A DNA stretch of 64,000 nt from Robiginitalea aurantiaca. GTDB taxonomy: Bacteria > Bacteroidota > Bacteroidia > Flavobacteriales > Flavobacteriaceae. The stretch lies in assembly GCF_030380815.1 (NCBI RefSeq), contig NZ_JAUDUY010000001.1, positions 310,001 to 374,000 of the forward strand. The letters are read 5' to 3'. A model generated the notes under the pieces. The model was not told the origin of the DNA, did no database searches, and saw nothing but the letters and a program-made list of their open reading frames with translations. This document shows, piece after piece, positions 8,346-19,197 of the stretch. The position numbers and the translations under genes were made by a program. Within the stretch, counting starts at the first letter, position 1. The number at the start of each line of letters is the position of its first letter.

Positions 8346-11300
8346 ATGCTGAATAAAGGCATAAAATTTCTTATCGAGAATAAACTAGTGGCTGTCTTGT
8401 TACTCCTGCTCTTTGTGGGCTGGGGTACGGTAAATGCGCCCTTTAATTGGGATACGGGTTTTCTGCCCAGGAATCCCGTTGCTGTGGATGCGATTCCCGA
8501 CTTAGGGGAGAATCAGCAAATCGTTTTTACGAACTGGCCCGGTCGCTCCCCCCAGGACATAGAAGATCAGATTACTTACCCCCTTACAACATCATTACTT
8601 GGCGTGCCTGGCGTGAAGACGGTTCGAAGTTCCTCAATGTTTGGTTTTTCCAGCATCTATATCATCTTCGAGGAGGACGTAGAATTTTACTGGAGCCGAA
8701 GCCGTATCCTGGAGAAATTGAATTCACTGCCCGGCAATCTCCTGCCAGAAGGGGTCAGGCCTGCCTTAGGTCCGGATGCTACGGGATTAGGTCAGATTTT
8801 CTGGTATACCCTGGAAGGCCGGGATGAGGATGGAAATGTCACCGGGGGCTGGGATCTGCAGGAACTGCGGAGTCTTCAGGATTACTATGTGAAGTATGCC
8901 CTCTCTGCGGCAGCAGGGGTTTCCGAAGTAGCCTCAATTGGGGGGTATGTACAGGAATATCAGATCGATGTAGACCCTGAACTCCTCAGGCAATACGGCA
9001 TTGAGCTTCAAGAGGTGGTTGATGCAGTAAAACAGAGCAATCGGGATATCGGGGCCCAAACCCTTGAAATCAACAAGGCCGAGTATCTGGTAAGGGGTCT
9101 TGGCTATATCGAGTCCCTGGATGACATCAAGAACGCGGTGGTTACTTCAGATAAGTTTACATCGTTGCGCATAGGGGACATTGCGAATGTCACTTTGGGC
9201 CCGGCTGCCCGGAGGGGCATCCTCGACAAAGAAGGTGCAGAAGTAGTTGGGGGTGTTGTAGTCGCCAGATATGGGGCCAATCCACTTGAGGTTATTGAGA
9301 ATGTCAAAGAAAAGATTCAAGAACTCAGCGCCGGACTGCCTACCCGGCAACTGGCCGATGGCCGTATGTCTAAACTCACTGTAGTTCCTTTTTACGACCG
9401 GACAGAACTCATTCAGGAAACCCTGGGCACCCTAAACGAAGCACTGACCCTGGAAATACTGATTACCATCCTTGTTATCGTAATAATGGTGTTTAATATA
9501 CGGGCATCTATCCTGATATCCGGACTGCTTCCGGTGGCCGTGTTAATGGTATTTATCGCGATGAAGGTCTTTGGGGTGGACGCAAATATCGTGGCGCTTT
9601 CAGGAATTGCTATTGCCATTGGTACCATGGTTGATGTGGGAGTCATACTCTCGGAGAACATCATTCGCCATCTCGAGGAGAACAAGGACAAACTCCCTGT
9701 AAACACAGTTGTTTATAACGCCGCCTCGGAAGTTTCGGGGGCCATTGTTACTGCGGTGATGACGACCATTATCAGTTTTATTCCGGTCTTTACAATGATT
9801 GGATCTGAAGGCAAACTGTTCCGCCCCCTGGCCTTTACCAAAACCTTTGCGCTTACGGCATCTATTATCGTCGCCCTGTTCCTGATTCCTCCCTTCGCCG
9901 CTTTTCTCTTTCGGAAAAAACAGAGTAAGAGTGTTTTGGGATATGTACTGAGTATACTCCTTATTGTAACTGGTCTCGTAGCCCTTGGGTATGGATATTG
10001 GCTCGGCCTGGTTTTAATGGCATTCGGTATTGTCAAGCCCTTAAAAAATGCAGAATTGGCAGGACGCCTGTTCAAGGGATTTTCACTCTCTGAAAAACAG
10101 GCAGCTCTTTGTAATATGGTCATTTCAGTGGTAGCTATCGTTTTTCTACTGGCTACCTACTGGAGGCCTCTGGGCTTTGATCGCAGTATCGCAATAAACC
10201 TGATTTTTGTTGGGCTGATATGCTTTGGCCTGCTTGCTGTTTTCTGGACTTTCAGAAAGTACTACAGCCAAATCCTGAGATGGGCGTTGCGCAATAAGGT
10301 GGCCTTTTTATGCATTCCCTTGGCCATCGTCATTTTAGGATTTGTCATTATGCGCAACTCCGGGAAAGAGTTTATGCCTGCCCTCAACGAAGGGTCGTTT
10401 CTGCTGATGCCCACATCGCTTCCCCACTCAGGGGTTGCTGAGAACAAGCGCGTCCTCCAACAACTCGACATGGCCGTGGCCAGCATTCCTGAAATTGAAA
10501 CAGTGGTAGGGAAGGCCGGCAGGACAGAATCCGCCCTGGACCCCGCCCCCCTTTCCATGTACGAGAATATGATTCAGTACAAAACCGAATACATGCGGAA
10601 TGCAGAAGGGGAGCGCCGACGCTTTCAAATCGATGCGGATGGACTGTTTGTACTGAAGAGCGGCGAAAGGTTGCTGAATCCAAATACAGTATCTGAAAAC
10701 GCAGCCCGGACGAATCGGGATTACGATCTCGAGGCCTTTGCCCAGGTTTCCTATGAGGACCTCATAGAGGATGCTTCCGGGGCCTACTTTCGCTTATGGC
10801 GGCCCGGGATTGAATCCCCTGATGACATATGGAAAGAGATCGTCAACGCAACCCGTTTACCGGGTGTAACTTCCGCACCAAAATTGCAGCCTATCGAAAC
10901 GCGGTTGGTAATGTTGCAAACCGGGATGCGCGCCCCGATGGGAATAAAGGTTAAGGGCCAGAACTTAGAGGACATTGAGGCTTTTGGCGTGGAGCTGGAA
11001 TCGATTCTGAAAGAAGTTAACGGTGTGAAGCCGGAAGCTGTTTTCGCCGACCGGATTGTAGGTAAACCCTATTTGCTTATCGATATCGACAGGGATGCTC
11101 TGGCCCGGTATGGTATTAAAATAGAAGACGTGCAACAGGTTCTCGAAGTGGCCATTGGTGGTATGACTCTTACCCAGACCTTAGAGGGAAGAGAGCGTTA
11201 TGGGGTTCGGGTTCGATACCCCCGTGAACTCCGGGAAAATCCCGCAGACATTGAAAATATCTATGTCCCCGTTGCCGGAGGCAGCCCGATTCCCCTTAAG

Positions 11301-12113
11301 GAACTGGTTACCATTCGTTATGAAAAAGGCCCGCAGGCGATTAAGAGTGAAGATACTTTCCTGGTAGGGTATGTGTTATTTGACAAACAGGAAGACTTCG
11401 CTGAAGTGAATGTTGTGGAAAGTGCACAAGACCTCATTGAGCAAAAAATAAACTCAGGGGAACTGATCGTTCCTCAGGGAATCAGTTACAAATTCACAGG
11501 GACGTATGAAAACCAGATCCGGGCAGAAAAAACACTCTCGGTCGTGGTCCCTCTGGCATTGCTGATCATCTTCCTGATCCTATATTTTCAGTTTCGTTCG
11601 GCAGCGACCTCCTTAATGGTGTTTACGGGTATTGCTGTTGCCTTTGGGGGTGGCTTTCTGATGATCTGGTTCTACGGACAGGAGTGGTTTTTAAACTTTG
11701 ACTTTTTTGGAGAAAACCTGAGGGACCTCTTTCAAATACATACCATCAATTTAAGTGTGGCGGTATGGGTTGGGTTTATCGCCCTCTTTGGAATCGCCAC
11801 TGACGACGGCGTGATTATGGCGACTTATCTGAAGCAGACTTTTGAACGGAACAAACCTAAAACCCTGGAGTCGATTCGAGCCTCGGTCGTTGAGGCTGGA
11901 GAAAAGCGGATCCGCCCCTGCCTGATGACCACAGCGACGACCTTGCTGGCGCTTCTACCTGTATTGACCTCTACAGGGCGGGGTAGTGACATCATGATTC
12001 CTATGGCCATCCCATCCTTTGGAGGGATGTTCATAGCCCTGATCACCCTACTGGTAGTACCGGTATTGTACAGTTGGAAAAACGAGTGGCAACTCAAAAA
12101 AGCGAACGGATGA
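8346..12113 (+). CDS. cusA: CusA-type RND copper/silver efflux pump
   Basis: The 1255-residue protein is a heavy-metal RND inner-membrane pump. In the fourth membrane segment AIGTMVDVGVILSEN (Ala424 to about Asn438, with Asp430) resembles the HME4 signature of monovalent-ion pumps (AIG-x2-VD...EN) and not the DFG...DG form of zinc-type pumps, so Cu(I)/Ag(I) is the predicted substrate. The second membrane block carries ATDDGVIMATYL. It is about 200 residues longer than E. coli CusA, mainly through extra hydrophobic segments between residues about 525 and 660. It works with CusB and TolC encoded in the same operon. Its stop overlaps the TolC start (ATGA). Confidence 0.93.
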   Translation: MLNKGIKFLIENKLVAVLLLLLFVGWGTVNAPFNWDTGFLPRNPVAVDAIPDLGENQQIVFTNWPGRSPQDIEDQITYPLTTSLLGVPGVKTVRSSSMFGFSSIYIIFEEDVEFYWSRSRILEKLNSLPGNLLPEGVRPALGPDATGLGQIFWYTLEGRDEDGNVTGGWDLQELRSLQDYYVKYALSAAAGVSEVASIGGYVQEYQIDVDPELLRQYGIELQEVVDAVKQSNRDIGAQTLEINKAEYLVRGLGYIESLDDIKNAVVTSDKFTSLRIGDIANVTLGPAARRGILDKEGAEVVGGVVVARYGANPLEVIENVKEKIQELSAGLPTRQLADGRMSKLTVVPFYDRTELIQETLGTLNEALTLEILITILVIVIMVFNIRASILISGLLPVAVLMVFIAMKVFGVDANIVALSGIAIAIGTMVDVGVILSENIIRHLEENKDKLPVNTVVYNAASEVSGAIVTAVMTTIISFIPVFTMIGSEGKLFRPLAFTKTFALTASIIVALFLIPPFAAFLFRKKQSKSVLGYVLSILLIVTGLVALGYGYWLGLVLMAFGIVKPLKNAELAGRLFKGFSLSEKQAALCNMVISVVAIVFLLATYWRPLGFDRSIAINLIFVGLICFGLLAVFWTFRKYYSQILRWALRNKVAFLCIPLAIVILGFVIMRNSGKEFMPALNEGSFLLMPTSLPHSGVAENKRVLQQLDMAVASIPEIETVVGKAGRTESALDPAPLSMYENMIQYKTEYMRNAEGERRRFQIDADGLFVLKSGERLLNPNTVSENAARTNRDYDLEAFAQVSYEDLIEDASGAYFRLWRPGIESPDDIWKEIVNATRLPGVTSAPKLQPIETRLVMLQTGMRAPMGIKVKGQNLEDIEAFGVELESILKEVNGVKPEAVFADRIVGKPYLLIDIDRDALARYGIKIEDVQQVLEVAIGGMTLTQTLEGRERYGVRVRYPRELRENPADIENIYVPVAGGSPIPLKELVTIRYEKGPQAIKSEDTFLVGYVLFDKQEDFAEVNVVESAQDLIEQKINSGELIVPQGISYKFTGTYENQIRAEKTLSVVVPLALLIIFLILYFQFRSAATSLMVFTGIAVAFGGGFLMIWFYGQEWFLNFDFFGENLRDLFQIHTINLSVAVWVGFIALFGIATDDGVIMATYLKQTFERNKPKTLESIRASVVEAGEKRIRPCLMTTATTLLALLPVLTSTGRGSDIMIPMAIPSFGGMFIALITLLVVPVLYSWKNEWQLKKANG

Positions 12114-13324
12114 AGAAATTGATATACACCCTGGCAGCCCTGTTTGCAACAGGATTGGTGAACGGACAAACCCTGCAGACCTATATAGCCGAAAGTGAGG
12201 CAAATAATCCTGAAATACAGGCCTTTGAAATAAGGTATAACATTTCAAAAGAAGCTGTGGAGCAGGCAAATACCTTGCCCAATATGGAGCTGGGGGCCGG
12301 CATTTTTGTGAGCGAGCCCGAAACGCGTACGGGTACCCAGAAGGCTCGGTTTACCATCCGTCAGATGTTGCCGTGGTTCGGGACTGTTACTGCAAGGGAG
12401 AACTATGCGAGCTCCCTGGCCGAGTTGGATTATCTCGATATCGCAATTGTAAAACGAAAGCTCAGGCTGGCCGTATCCCAGTCGTATTACGCCCTCTACG
12501 CCCTGAAAGAAAAACAGAAGGTACTGGACCAGAATATTCAGTTGCTGAAAACGTATGAACGCCTGGCCCTGACCTCCGTGGAAGTGGGCAATGCTTCTGC
12601 GGTTGATGTACTCAGGCTTCAGATCCGTCAAAATGAATTACAGGAACAAAGGGATATTCTCCAGCGTGAGTTTAGTTCAGAAACAGGGCAGTTCAATCAA
12701 CTCCTGAACCGGGATCCTGACATGGAAGTTACCCTGGTGGATACTTTGGAAATCGACGCTGATTTCCGGCTTGAGGAAACGCGTCTCGATGTACATCCGG
12801 AACTTGAAAAATACGATGGACTTTATGAATCTGTAACACAATCAGAAGCCTTGAACCAGAAGGAGAACCAACCCAACCTTGGATTTGGACTGGATTATAT
12901 TCCCGTGGCGGAGCGGAACGATATCGATTTCAGTGATAATGGAAAGGATGTCCTGATGCCAATGGTCACCCTTTCCATCCCCATATTCAATTCCAAATAC
13001 AAGTCGCGTTCCTTGCAGAACGAATTACGGCAACAGGAGATCAATGCTCAAAAAACGAATCGCAGGAACATTTTGGAAACGGCTTTAAATACGGCGATTA
13101 ACAGCAGTGAAGCCGCCCGCATAAGGAGTGAAACCCAGCTGAAAAATCTCCAGCGCGCAATGGATGCAGAGGAAATCCTGATCCGGAATTACGAGACGGG
13201 AACCATTGATTTTAACGATGTCCTGGATATTCAGGAATTGCAATTGAAGTTCCAGATCAATAAGATTGAGGCGGTCAAAAATTATTATGCTCAAATGGCG
13301 ATCGTCAATTACCTGGCGAATTAA
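12110..13324 (+). CDS. TolC-family outer-membrane efflux channel (CusC-like)
   Basis: I place the start at 12110, where ATGA overlaps the TGA stop of cusA, indicating translational coupling. A longer frame from 12074 would delay the signal peptide (MKKLIYTLAALFATGLVNGQ). The 404-residue product has two long coiled-coil regions typical of TolC-family proteins and a repeat-like structure (residues about 30-220 and 240-400). It should form the trimeric channel through the outer membrane for the CusA/CusB pump. It is shorter than E. coli CusC and lacks a lipidated cysteine. Confidence 0.88.
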   Translation: MKKLIYTLAALFATGLVNGQTLQTYIAESEANNPEIQAFEIRYNISKEAVEQANTLPNMELGAGIFVSEPETRTGTQKARFTIRQMLPWFGTVTARENYASSLAELDYLDIAIVKRKLRLAVSQSYYALYALKEKQKVLDQNIQLLKTYERLALTSVEVGNASAVDVLRLQIRQNELQEQRDILQREFSSETGQFNQLLNRDPDMEVTLVDTLEIDADFRLEETRLDVHPELEKYDGLYESVTQSEALNQKENQPNLGFGLDYIPVAERNDIDFSDNGKDVLMPMVTLSIPIFNSKYKSRSLQNELRQQEINAQKTNRRNILETALNTAINSSEAARIRSETQLKNLQRAMDAEEILIRNYETGTIDFNDVLDIQELQLKFQINKIEAVKNYYAQMAIVNYLAN

Positions 13325-13394
13325 AAGATTAAGGGTATCAGATTAGCGTAAAGTCGCGAAATGAATTTAGTTTAGCACAGTTGAATTGGAATAA

Positions 13395-15896
13395 ATGAAA
13401 CGAACCTTTCAGATTCAGGGAATGACCTGCAACGGGTGTCGGAACCATGTTGCGGATACGCTTTCAGAGGTGGAAGGCGTGTCTTCCGTATCCGTAGATC
13501 TGGAAAATGGGGAAACAACCATAGAAATGCAATCCGATATCCCCCTGAAGATATTCCAGAAAGCCCTGGGTGAGGATGGGGGCCGATATAGCATTCACCT
13601 TCAGGGTACTCCTATGGGTGTCCATAGGCCAGAGGCAGTCCAAGCGGGAGGAAAGGGGACAGGGACGTTTTACTGTCCGATGCATTGCGAAGGAGACAAA
13701 ACCTATGACAACCCCGGGGACTGTCCGGTCTGTGGGATGGATCTCGTTGAAGAACAAAGGTCCTTCAGTCCGACCACAGAACATTGGACCTGTCCCATGC
13801 ATCCGGAAGTAATTGAGAAGGAAGCAGGGAGCTGCCCGGTATGCGGAATGGCACTGGTTTCCCTGCAACCGGAACCTACATCAGAGGAAAAAACCTATGG
13901 TATACTACTCAGGAAATTCTGGATCGCCCTTGCCTTTACCCTGCCTGTTTTTGTAATAGCCATGTCTGAGATGCTGTCGGATAATCCGCTTTACCGGCTA
14001 ATGGATCAGGAGTCGTGGAATTGGGTGCAGCTTGTCCTTTCCGTTCCTGTGGTTTTCTATGCGGCCTGGATGTTTTTTCAGCGGGCCTACCGTTCTATAA
14101 AGACCAGGAATCTGAACATGTTTACCTTAATTGGAATCGGGGCCGGGGTTGCCTGGATTTTCAGTGTTTTTGGAATGTTTTTCCCCGATTTTTTTCCGTC
14201 GCAGTTCAGAACTGAAACCGGCAATGTTCATGTCTATTTTGAGGCAGCCACCGTCATCCTGACCCTTGTCCTGTTGGGGCAGGTACTGGAGGCCCGGGCC
14301 CACAGCAAAACAAATTCAGCTGTTAAAGAGTTGTTGAAACTGACTCCCAATAGGGCGATCCGGGTACGCGATGGGGAAACTGAGGAAATCAGTATTGACC
14401 AAATTCAGGTTGGAGACCTCCTGCGGGTAAAACCCGGGGATAAAATCCCGGTAGATGGCAGGGTTATAGAAGGAACTACTTCTGTGGATGAAGCCATGAT
14501 TACCGGAGAACCAATCCCTGTTATAAAGTCTGCCGGCGATACGGTTTCGGCGGGGACCCTAAACGGGAACCAGTCTTTTATGATGAAGGCTGAAAAGATC
14601 GGATCCGATACCCTGCTCTCGCAGATCATCCGGATGGTAAACGAGGCCAGTCGCAGTAAAGCTCCGATCCAGAAACTGGCGGATACTGTTTCGGCGTACT
14701 TCGTACCGGCCGTTGTCCTTATTGCCCTGATCACATTTGCCATTTGGGCTGTTTGGGGCCCGGAACCCACCTATGTATACGCCTTAGTCAATGCCATAGC
14801 CGTATTGATTATCGCCTGTCCCTGTGCCTTAGGCCTGGCTACCCCAATGTCCGTCATGGTAGGGGTGGGTAAGGGGGCCCAGAACGGCGTCCTGATCCGA
14901 AATGCCGGGGCCCTGGAAAAAATGAACCAGGTCAGCACCCTGATCGTCGACAAGACGGGTACCCTTACGGAAGGGAAACCATCCGTGGAAAAAGTAGTAA
15001 GCGCAGAGGCCGATCTTTCCGACAGGGATTTACTCAGCTATATCGTATCCCTGAATCAATTTAGTGAGCACCCGCTTGCTGCCGCAACCTTGACTTATGG
15101 GCAGCGCCAAAAAGCAACACTTTTAAATACTGAAGGCTTTAATGCCCTAGCGGGTATGGGTGTAGAAGGAATCATTGACGGGAAAACCGTCTCTCTGGGT
15201 AACGAAAAAATGATGGCCTACGCTGGTAGCATTGTTTCGGATGAGCTGAAAAAGAAGGCTTTGGGATTTCAGGAAGCAGGAAAAACCGTATCCTATCTAT
15301 CGATAGGCCAAAAAGGGGTTGGTTTTATAGTTCTGAGTGATAGTATCAAAGAGACCAGTAAAAGAGCCCTGAAAACCCTTCAGGAAAAGGGGATCGAAGT
15401 ATTTATGCTCACCGGGGACAATCCACAAACCGCGCAGGCAGTCGCAACAGAACTCAACATTAAGGGTTTCAAGGCAGGAATGCTCCCGGAAGATAAGCTC
15501 TGGGAAGTCGAAAGACTTCAACGGGAAGGGTGCATAGTTGCTATGGCTGGTGACGGGATCAACGATGCTCCTGCATTGGCGAAAAGCGATGTGGGTATCG
15601 CCATGGGAACCGGTACGGATGTCGCTATTGAGAGTGCATCCATTACATTGGTCAAGGGAGATTTACACGGTATTGTGAAGGCCCGTAACCTCAGTGAAGC
15701 CGTGATGAAAAACATCAAACAGAACCTGTTCTTTGCCCTGATATACAATACACTGGGCGTACCCGTTGCTGCAGGGGTCCTTTTCCCGTTTTTTGGAATT
15801 GTACTCTCCCCGATGATCGCTGCAGTTGCGATGAGTTTTAGTTCGGTCTCCGTGATCGTAAATGCCCTCAGGCTAAGGAATATTAATATCGATTAA
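13395..15896 (+). CDS. copA: Copper-exporting P1B-type ATPase
   Basis: From the N-terminus there is one HMA metal-binding domain with MTCNGC (Cys12, Cys15), then two short heavy-metal-binding domains of the CPMH...CPVCGM type (residues about 94-118 and 132-155), then the ATPase core. The membrane metal site is CPC (Cys475, Cys477) in [11 protein letters not shown], the phosphorylated Asp is in DKTGT (Asp519), and GDGINDAPA starts at Gly719. CPC marks a Cu(I) ATPase, which pumps copper from cytoplasm to periplasm, where CusB/CusA could pick it up. Length 833 is normal for this architecture. It follows the TolC gene by 70 bases in the same direction. Confidence 0.94.
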   Translation: MKRTFQIQGMTCNGCRNHVADTLSEVEGVSSVSVDLENGETTIEMQSDIPLKIFQKALGEDGGRYSIHLQGTPMGVHRPEAVQAGGKGTGTFYCPMHCEGDKTYDNPGDCPVCGMDLVEEQRSFSPTTEHWTCPMHPEVIEKEAGSCPVCGMALVSLQPEPTSEEKTYGILLRKFWIALAFTLPVFVIAMSEMLSDNPLYRLMDQESWNWVQLVLSVPVVFYAAWMFFQRAYRSIKTRNLNMFTLIGIGAGVAWIFSVFGMFFPDFFPSQFRTETGNVHVYFEAATVILTLVLLGQVLEARAHSKTNSAVKELLKLTPNRAIRVRDGETEEISIDQIQVGDLLRVKPGDKIPVDGRVIEGTTSVDEAMITGEPIPVIKSAGDTVSAGTLNGNQSFMMKAEKIGSDTLLSQIIRMVNEASRSKAPIQKLADTVSAYFVPAVVLIALITFAIWAVWGPEPTYVYALVNAIAVLIIACPCALGLATPMSVMVGVGKGAQNGVLIRNAGALEKMNQVSTLIVDKTGTLTEGKPSVEKVVSAEADLSDRDLLSYIVSLNQFSEHPLAAATLTYGQRQKATLLNTEGFNALAGMGVEGIIDGKTVSLGNEKMMAYAGSIVSDELKKKALGFQEAGKTVSYLSIGQKGVGFIVLSDSIKETSKRALKTLQEKGIEVFMLTGDNPQTAQAVATELNIKGFKAGMLPEDKLWEVERLQREGCIVAMAGDGINDAPALAKSDVGIAMGTGTDVAIESASITLVKGDLHGIVKARNLSEAVMKNIKQNLFFALIYNTLGVPVAAGVLFPFFGIVLSPMIAAVAMSFSSVSVIVNALRLRNINID

Positions 15897-15902
15897 AAAG
15901 AT

Positions 15903-16637
15903 ATGGTCAAAAGAAAAACAGCCCAAAAAATCCGAAAAGCACATCGCTATCTGGGACTATTCTTAGGAATTCAATTCCTGATATGGACCCTTAGTGGTCT
16001 GTATTTTAGCTGGACCGATATTGATGAGATCCATGGAGACCATTTTATAAAGGAATCGGTATCTCTTACTCCTTTTACAGGATTGTTGGGAACTGAAGAT
16101 CTGCAAACAAACGATGCCATTACCTCTCTTCAGCTTATCGATATAGGAGGGGTACCTTATTATTGGATCAATGAAGCCGATCTATTCCATGCCAGGACGG
16201 GAGAGCGTAAAGACGGTGTTACGGAACAAGAAGCGTTAAAAGTGGCAGAGCACTATATGCGATCCGAATTGGAAGTGGCGGGAGTTAAGCGAATAGAGAA
16301 AGCAGGGCCACATTCCGAATATAGGGGTAAACCCTTGCCGGCTTATGAAATCACATATGCTTCCCAAGAGGCAATCAAAGTATATATAGCTATCGAAAAC
16401 GGGACTTTTCAAACGGTTCGTCATCGGAGTTGGAGGTGGTTCGACTTTTTATGGATGACCCATACAATGGATTACCAGGGACGCGATGATTTCAACACCA
16501 TGGTATTGAGGGCGTTTTCAGTTCTGGGACTGATCACTGTTTTAAGTGGTTTTACCCTTTGGTTTATAAGTTCTCCTTCAATTCGGAGCATGGGTAAGTC
16601 CCGTAAATCAGGGCAGGAGGAACACAGTAAATTTTAA
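15903..16637 (+). CDS. PepSY domain membrane protein
   Basis: The 244-residue protein has a membrane helix near the N-terminus (residues about 18-35), a periplasmic part and a second helix near residue 205-225 with the sequence LRAFSVLGLITVLSG. The pattern fits the PepSY-associated TM family, where the soluble part is a PepSY fold (residues about 95-150). It starts six bases after the copA stop and lies between copA and cusB, so it is part of copper handling here. PepSY proteins in metal operons are thought to help electron transfer or metal reduction, but its function in this family is not established. Confidence 0.8.
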   Translation: MVKRKTAQKIRKAHRYLGLFLGIQFLIWTLSGLYFSWTDIDEIHGDHFIKESVSLTPFTGLLGTEDLQTNDAITSLQLIDIGGVPYYWINEADLFHARTGERKDGVTEQEALKVAEHYMRSELEVAGVKRIEKAGPHSEYRGKPLPAYEITYASQEAIKVYIAIENGTFQTVRHRSWRWFDFLWMTHTMDYQGRDDFNTMVLRAFSVLGLITVLSGFTLWFISSPSIRSMGKSRKSGQEEHSKF

Positions 16638-16656
16638 AATTTTATATGCAATACAG

Positions 16657-18417
16657 ATGAAAAAAACGAGTCTTTACATCGTACTTGCCGCTGTCTGCGG
16701 ACTTTTTGCCGGATATTTGTTTTTTGCGGATACATCCGATAGTTCTGCGGGCGGAGCGCATGACCATAATCTGGAGGCACAATCCGGGGAGCTTTGGACA
16801 TGCTCAATGCACCCTCAGATCCTGCAACCCGAACCCGGGGATTGCCCCATTTGTGGCATGGACCTGATTCCTTCCGAAACAGTGGACAACGAACTAAGTC
16901 CCGGCCAGTTTCGTATGACGAAAAATGCCCTGGCGTTGGCTGATATACAGACGACCGTTGTAGGGAGTAACGGGTCCACTGACAATTCTTTGAAACTTTC
17001 GGGGACTATCGAAGCAAATGCAAAAGCCGAGGGGACGCAGGCATCCTACTTCAAAGGCCGAATAGAAGCCCTTTTTGTGAATTTTGAAGGTGAAGAGGTG
17101 AGAAACGGACAAAAGCTGGCAACCCTTTACGCTCCTGAGCTGGTTTCTGCCCAGCAGGAACTGATTACGGCTGCAGGTTTAAAGACCACTCAGCCAGAAT
17201 TGTATTCCGCCGTTCGAAACAAACTCAAACTCTGGAAACTCTCGGATAAGCAGATCTCAGAAATTGAAAAATCCGGAAAGGTGCAGGAATACTTTCCCAT
17301 TTATGCAACGGTATCCGGTACGGTTTCCGAAATAATGGTAAAAGCAGGGGATTATGTCGACAAAGGAACGCCCCTGTTCAGAATTGCAAATCTGAAAACG
17401 GTATGGGCGGTTTTTGATGGGTATGAAAACCAGGTTCCACTGATTAAAGAGGGTCAGCGTATTGAGATTATTTCCAAAGCCTATCCAAATACACCTTTAC
17501 AGGGCCAAATATCGTTTATCAATCCGGTTTTAAACGCATCCACCCGGACTGTTGAGATCAGGGCTGACTTAAAGAATCCCGATGGTAAACTCAAACCCGG
17601 AATGTTTGTGACGGGCAATCTGAAGCTAAACAGGGCTTTGAAGGAAGATCGCATAGTTATCCCTGAGAGTGCTGTGCTCTGGACAGGGGAACGTTCCGTG
17701 GTCTATGTAAAAACAGATTCGAGTACTCCGGTATTTGAGATGCGCGAAATTGAGGTAGGAGATGCCATCAAGGGAGGGTATATCGTGCTTTCCGGATTGG
17801 AGTCTGGAGCTGAAATAGTCACCCAGGGAGCTTTTACCGTTGATGCAACGGCACAATTAAAGGGCAAAAAGTCCATGATGAACGACCAGGCAGGACCTGC
17901 GGAGACCAAACCTGAGGGCGATTCCGGTCCGAATTCCGGAAATGAGCTGGATTTTCCTAGCGATAAACAGGAGATGTCGTTTTCCAAAGATTTGCAAAGG
18001 GACTTTATAGAGATTATACCCCTTTATCTGGAAATGAAGGATGCCCTTGTAAAGGGAGATGCCGGCAAATGCAAAGACGAGGCTCTTGCGATGGCCGAGC
18101 GGTTGGATTTAATCCAGAGGACGGGCATGGGCGAAACAGAAAAATTCCATCTCTCTAATACGCTGAAGCAATTAAAGGCTATCGGCAATTCGGATTCGCT
18201 GGAATCCCAGCGGGCATTTTTCGTGGAACTCAATGAATCGCTCATACCCATCCTTCAGGTTACAGGCAGCAGTTCTCAAACCTTATTCGTGCAGACCTGC
18301 CCCATGGCTAATAATAACAAAGGGGCGATTTGGCTTAGTGCGGAAAAAGAAGTTCGAAATCCGTATTACGGCGATGCCATGCTCGCATGCGGTAGCGTGA
18401 TCAACACCATTCAGTAG
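16657..18417 (+). CDS. cusB: CusB-type periplasmic adaptor with two extra metal domains
   Basis: The protein (586 residues) starts with a signal peptide or membrane anchor, followed by a heavy-metal-binding domain with CSMHPQ and CPICGMD (residues about 47-71), the same module found twice in the CopA of this operon. Residues about 90-400 form the membrane fusion protein core (barrel-sandwich and beta-barrel). Residues about 445-586 are a DUF3347-type helical domain ending in CPMANNNKGAIWLS and NPYYGDAML. CusB adaptors bind Cu(I)/Ag(I) and hand it to CusA. It starts 20 bases after the PepSY gene and closes the operon. Confidence 0.92.
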   Translation: MKKTSLYIVLAAVCGLFAGYLFFADTSDSSAGGAHDHNLEAQSGELWTCSMHPQILQPEPGDCPICGMDLIPSETVDNELSPGQFRMTKNALALADIQTTVVGSNGSTDNSLKLSGTIEANAKAEGTQASYFKGRIEALFVNFEGEEVRNGQKLATLYAPELVSAQQELITAAGLKTTQPELYSAVRNKLKLWKLSDKQISEIEKSGKVQEYFPIYATVSGTVSEIMVKAGDYVDKGTPLFRIANLKTVWAVFDGYENQVPLIKEGQRIEIISKAYPNTPLQGQISFINPVLNASTRTVEIRADLKNPDGKLKPGMFVTGNLKLNRALKEDRIVIPESAVLWTGERSVVYVKTDSSTPVFEMREIEVGDAIKGGYIVLSGLESGAEIVTQGAFTVDATAQLKGKKSMMNDQAGPAETKPEGDSGPNSGNELDFPSDKQEMSFSKDLQRDFIEIIPLYLEMKDALVKGDAGKCKDEALAMAERLDLIQRTGMGETEKFHLSNTLKQLKAIGNSDSLESQRAFFVELNESLIPILQVTGSSSQTLFVQTCPMANNNKGAIWLSAEKEVRNPYYGDAMLACGSVINTIQ

Positions 18418-18528
18418 ACCCCCGGGAAAGGAGGTTCAGTGTTTGTCCCCTGAAATGACCGTAAGAAGGACGGATTAATTTCTGAGGTTTAAAAAGATTC
18501 ATTATTTTAGGATGGCCCAAAAGCATAT

Positions 18529-18984
18529 ATGAAGATATACTACTCCAAGAAAAGACTCAGAACCAACCATATTCATAGCATCATATGCTTCCTTTTCGCT
18601 ATTGCATGGCTTGCTTCCAATGACAGCCGGTGGGTCGGGGTCGGATGGCTCATGCTATCCGGTTTGTATGTTGCTTCCTATTTTTTTGAACGCCACAACC
18701 AGTATCTCACCCTCCAGGGCCGCTCGATTTCTAAAAACAGGCTTTTGAGTAAAACCATCAATTTGGATGAGGTTAGGGATATTGAAAGATTCGAAGGAGA
18801 CTACATCCTTAAGACGGAGACCTCTGAAATGAAAATCGATACCCGGATTATTGCCCCGGATTCCTTAAAAGTACTCGATATGTGGCTCTCTGGAATGGAG
18901 TTACCCTCTAAGGCTACCCCTTCAACACCCGCTTCCAGAATGGGCCTGGGGGTGTCTTCCCGAAAAGTACGGGCTACTACCTAG
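18529..18984 (+). CDS. Small membrane protein of unknown function
   Basis: The 151-residue product has two adjacent membrane helices (residues about 18-36 and 40-56) followed by a soluble domain of about 90 residues with alternating beta strands. The layout resembles bacterial PH-like membrane proteins, but this is a guess from pattern only. It stands alone on the plus strand about 110 bases after cusB, with a strong terminator downstream at 19076-19106. No link with copper can be shown. Confidence 0.65.
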   Translation: MKIYYSKKRLRTNHIHSIICFLFAIAWLASNDSRWVGVGWLMLSGLYVASYFFERHNQYLTLQGRSISKNRLLSKTINLDEVRDIERFEGDYILKTETSEMKIDTRIIAPDSLKVLDMWLSGMELPSKATPSTPASRMGLGVSSRKVRATT

Positions 18985-19075
18985 AAACACAGGTGGCCGA
19001 TAATCCCTAACCTTGTTAAAAAAGGGAATGAACCCGGGCGGCTCGCAGCAATAGGAAATCAAAACCACCTAAATA

Positions 19076-19106
19076 AATAAAGGGAAGCCCAGGCTTCCCT
19101 TTTATT
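19076..19106. terminator. Bidirectional rho-independent terminator
   Basis: AGGGAAGCC (19081-19089) and GGCTTCCCT (19092-19100) form a perfect stem, with As before and TTTTATT after, so it can work on both strands. It separates the plus-strand gene ending at 18984 from the minus-strand gene ending at 19198. It is the best-formed terminator between the converging genes here. Confidence 0.85.
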
Positions 19107-19197
19107 GTTTCCATCTGTAATGTCTTAACACGGCAACGCGCTCTTATTGACTGAATAAAGCAATGAGGCAGTGTGCTATATTGAGATAAACGCTGAT

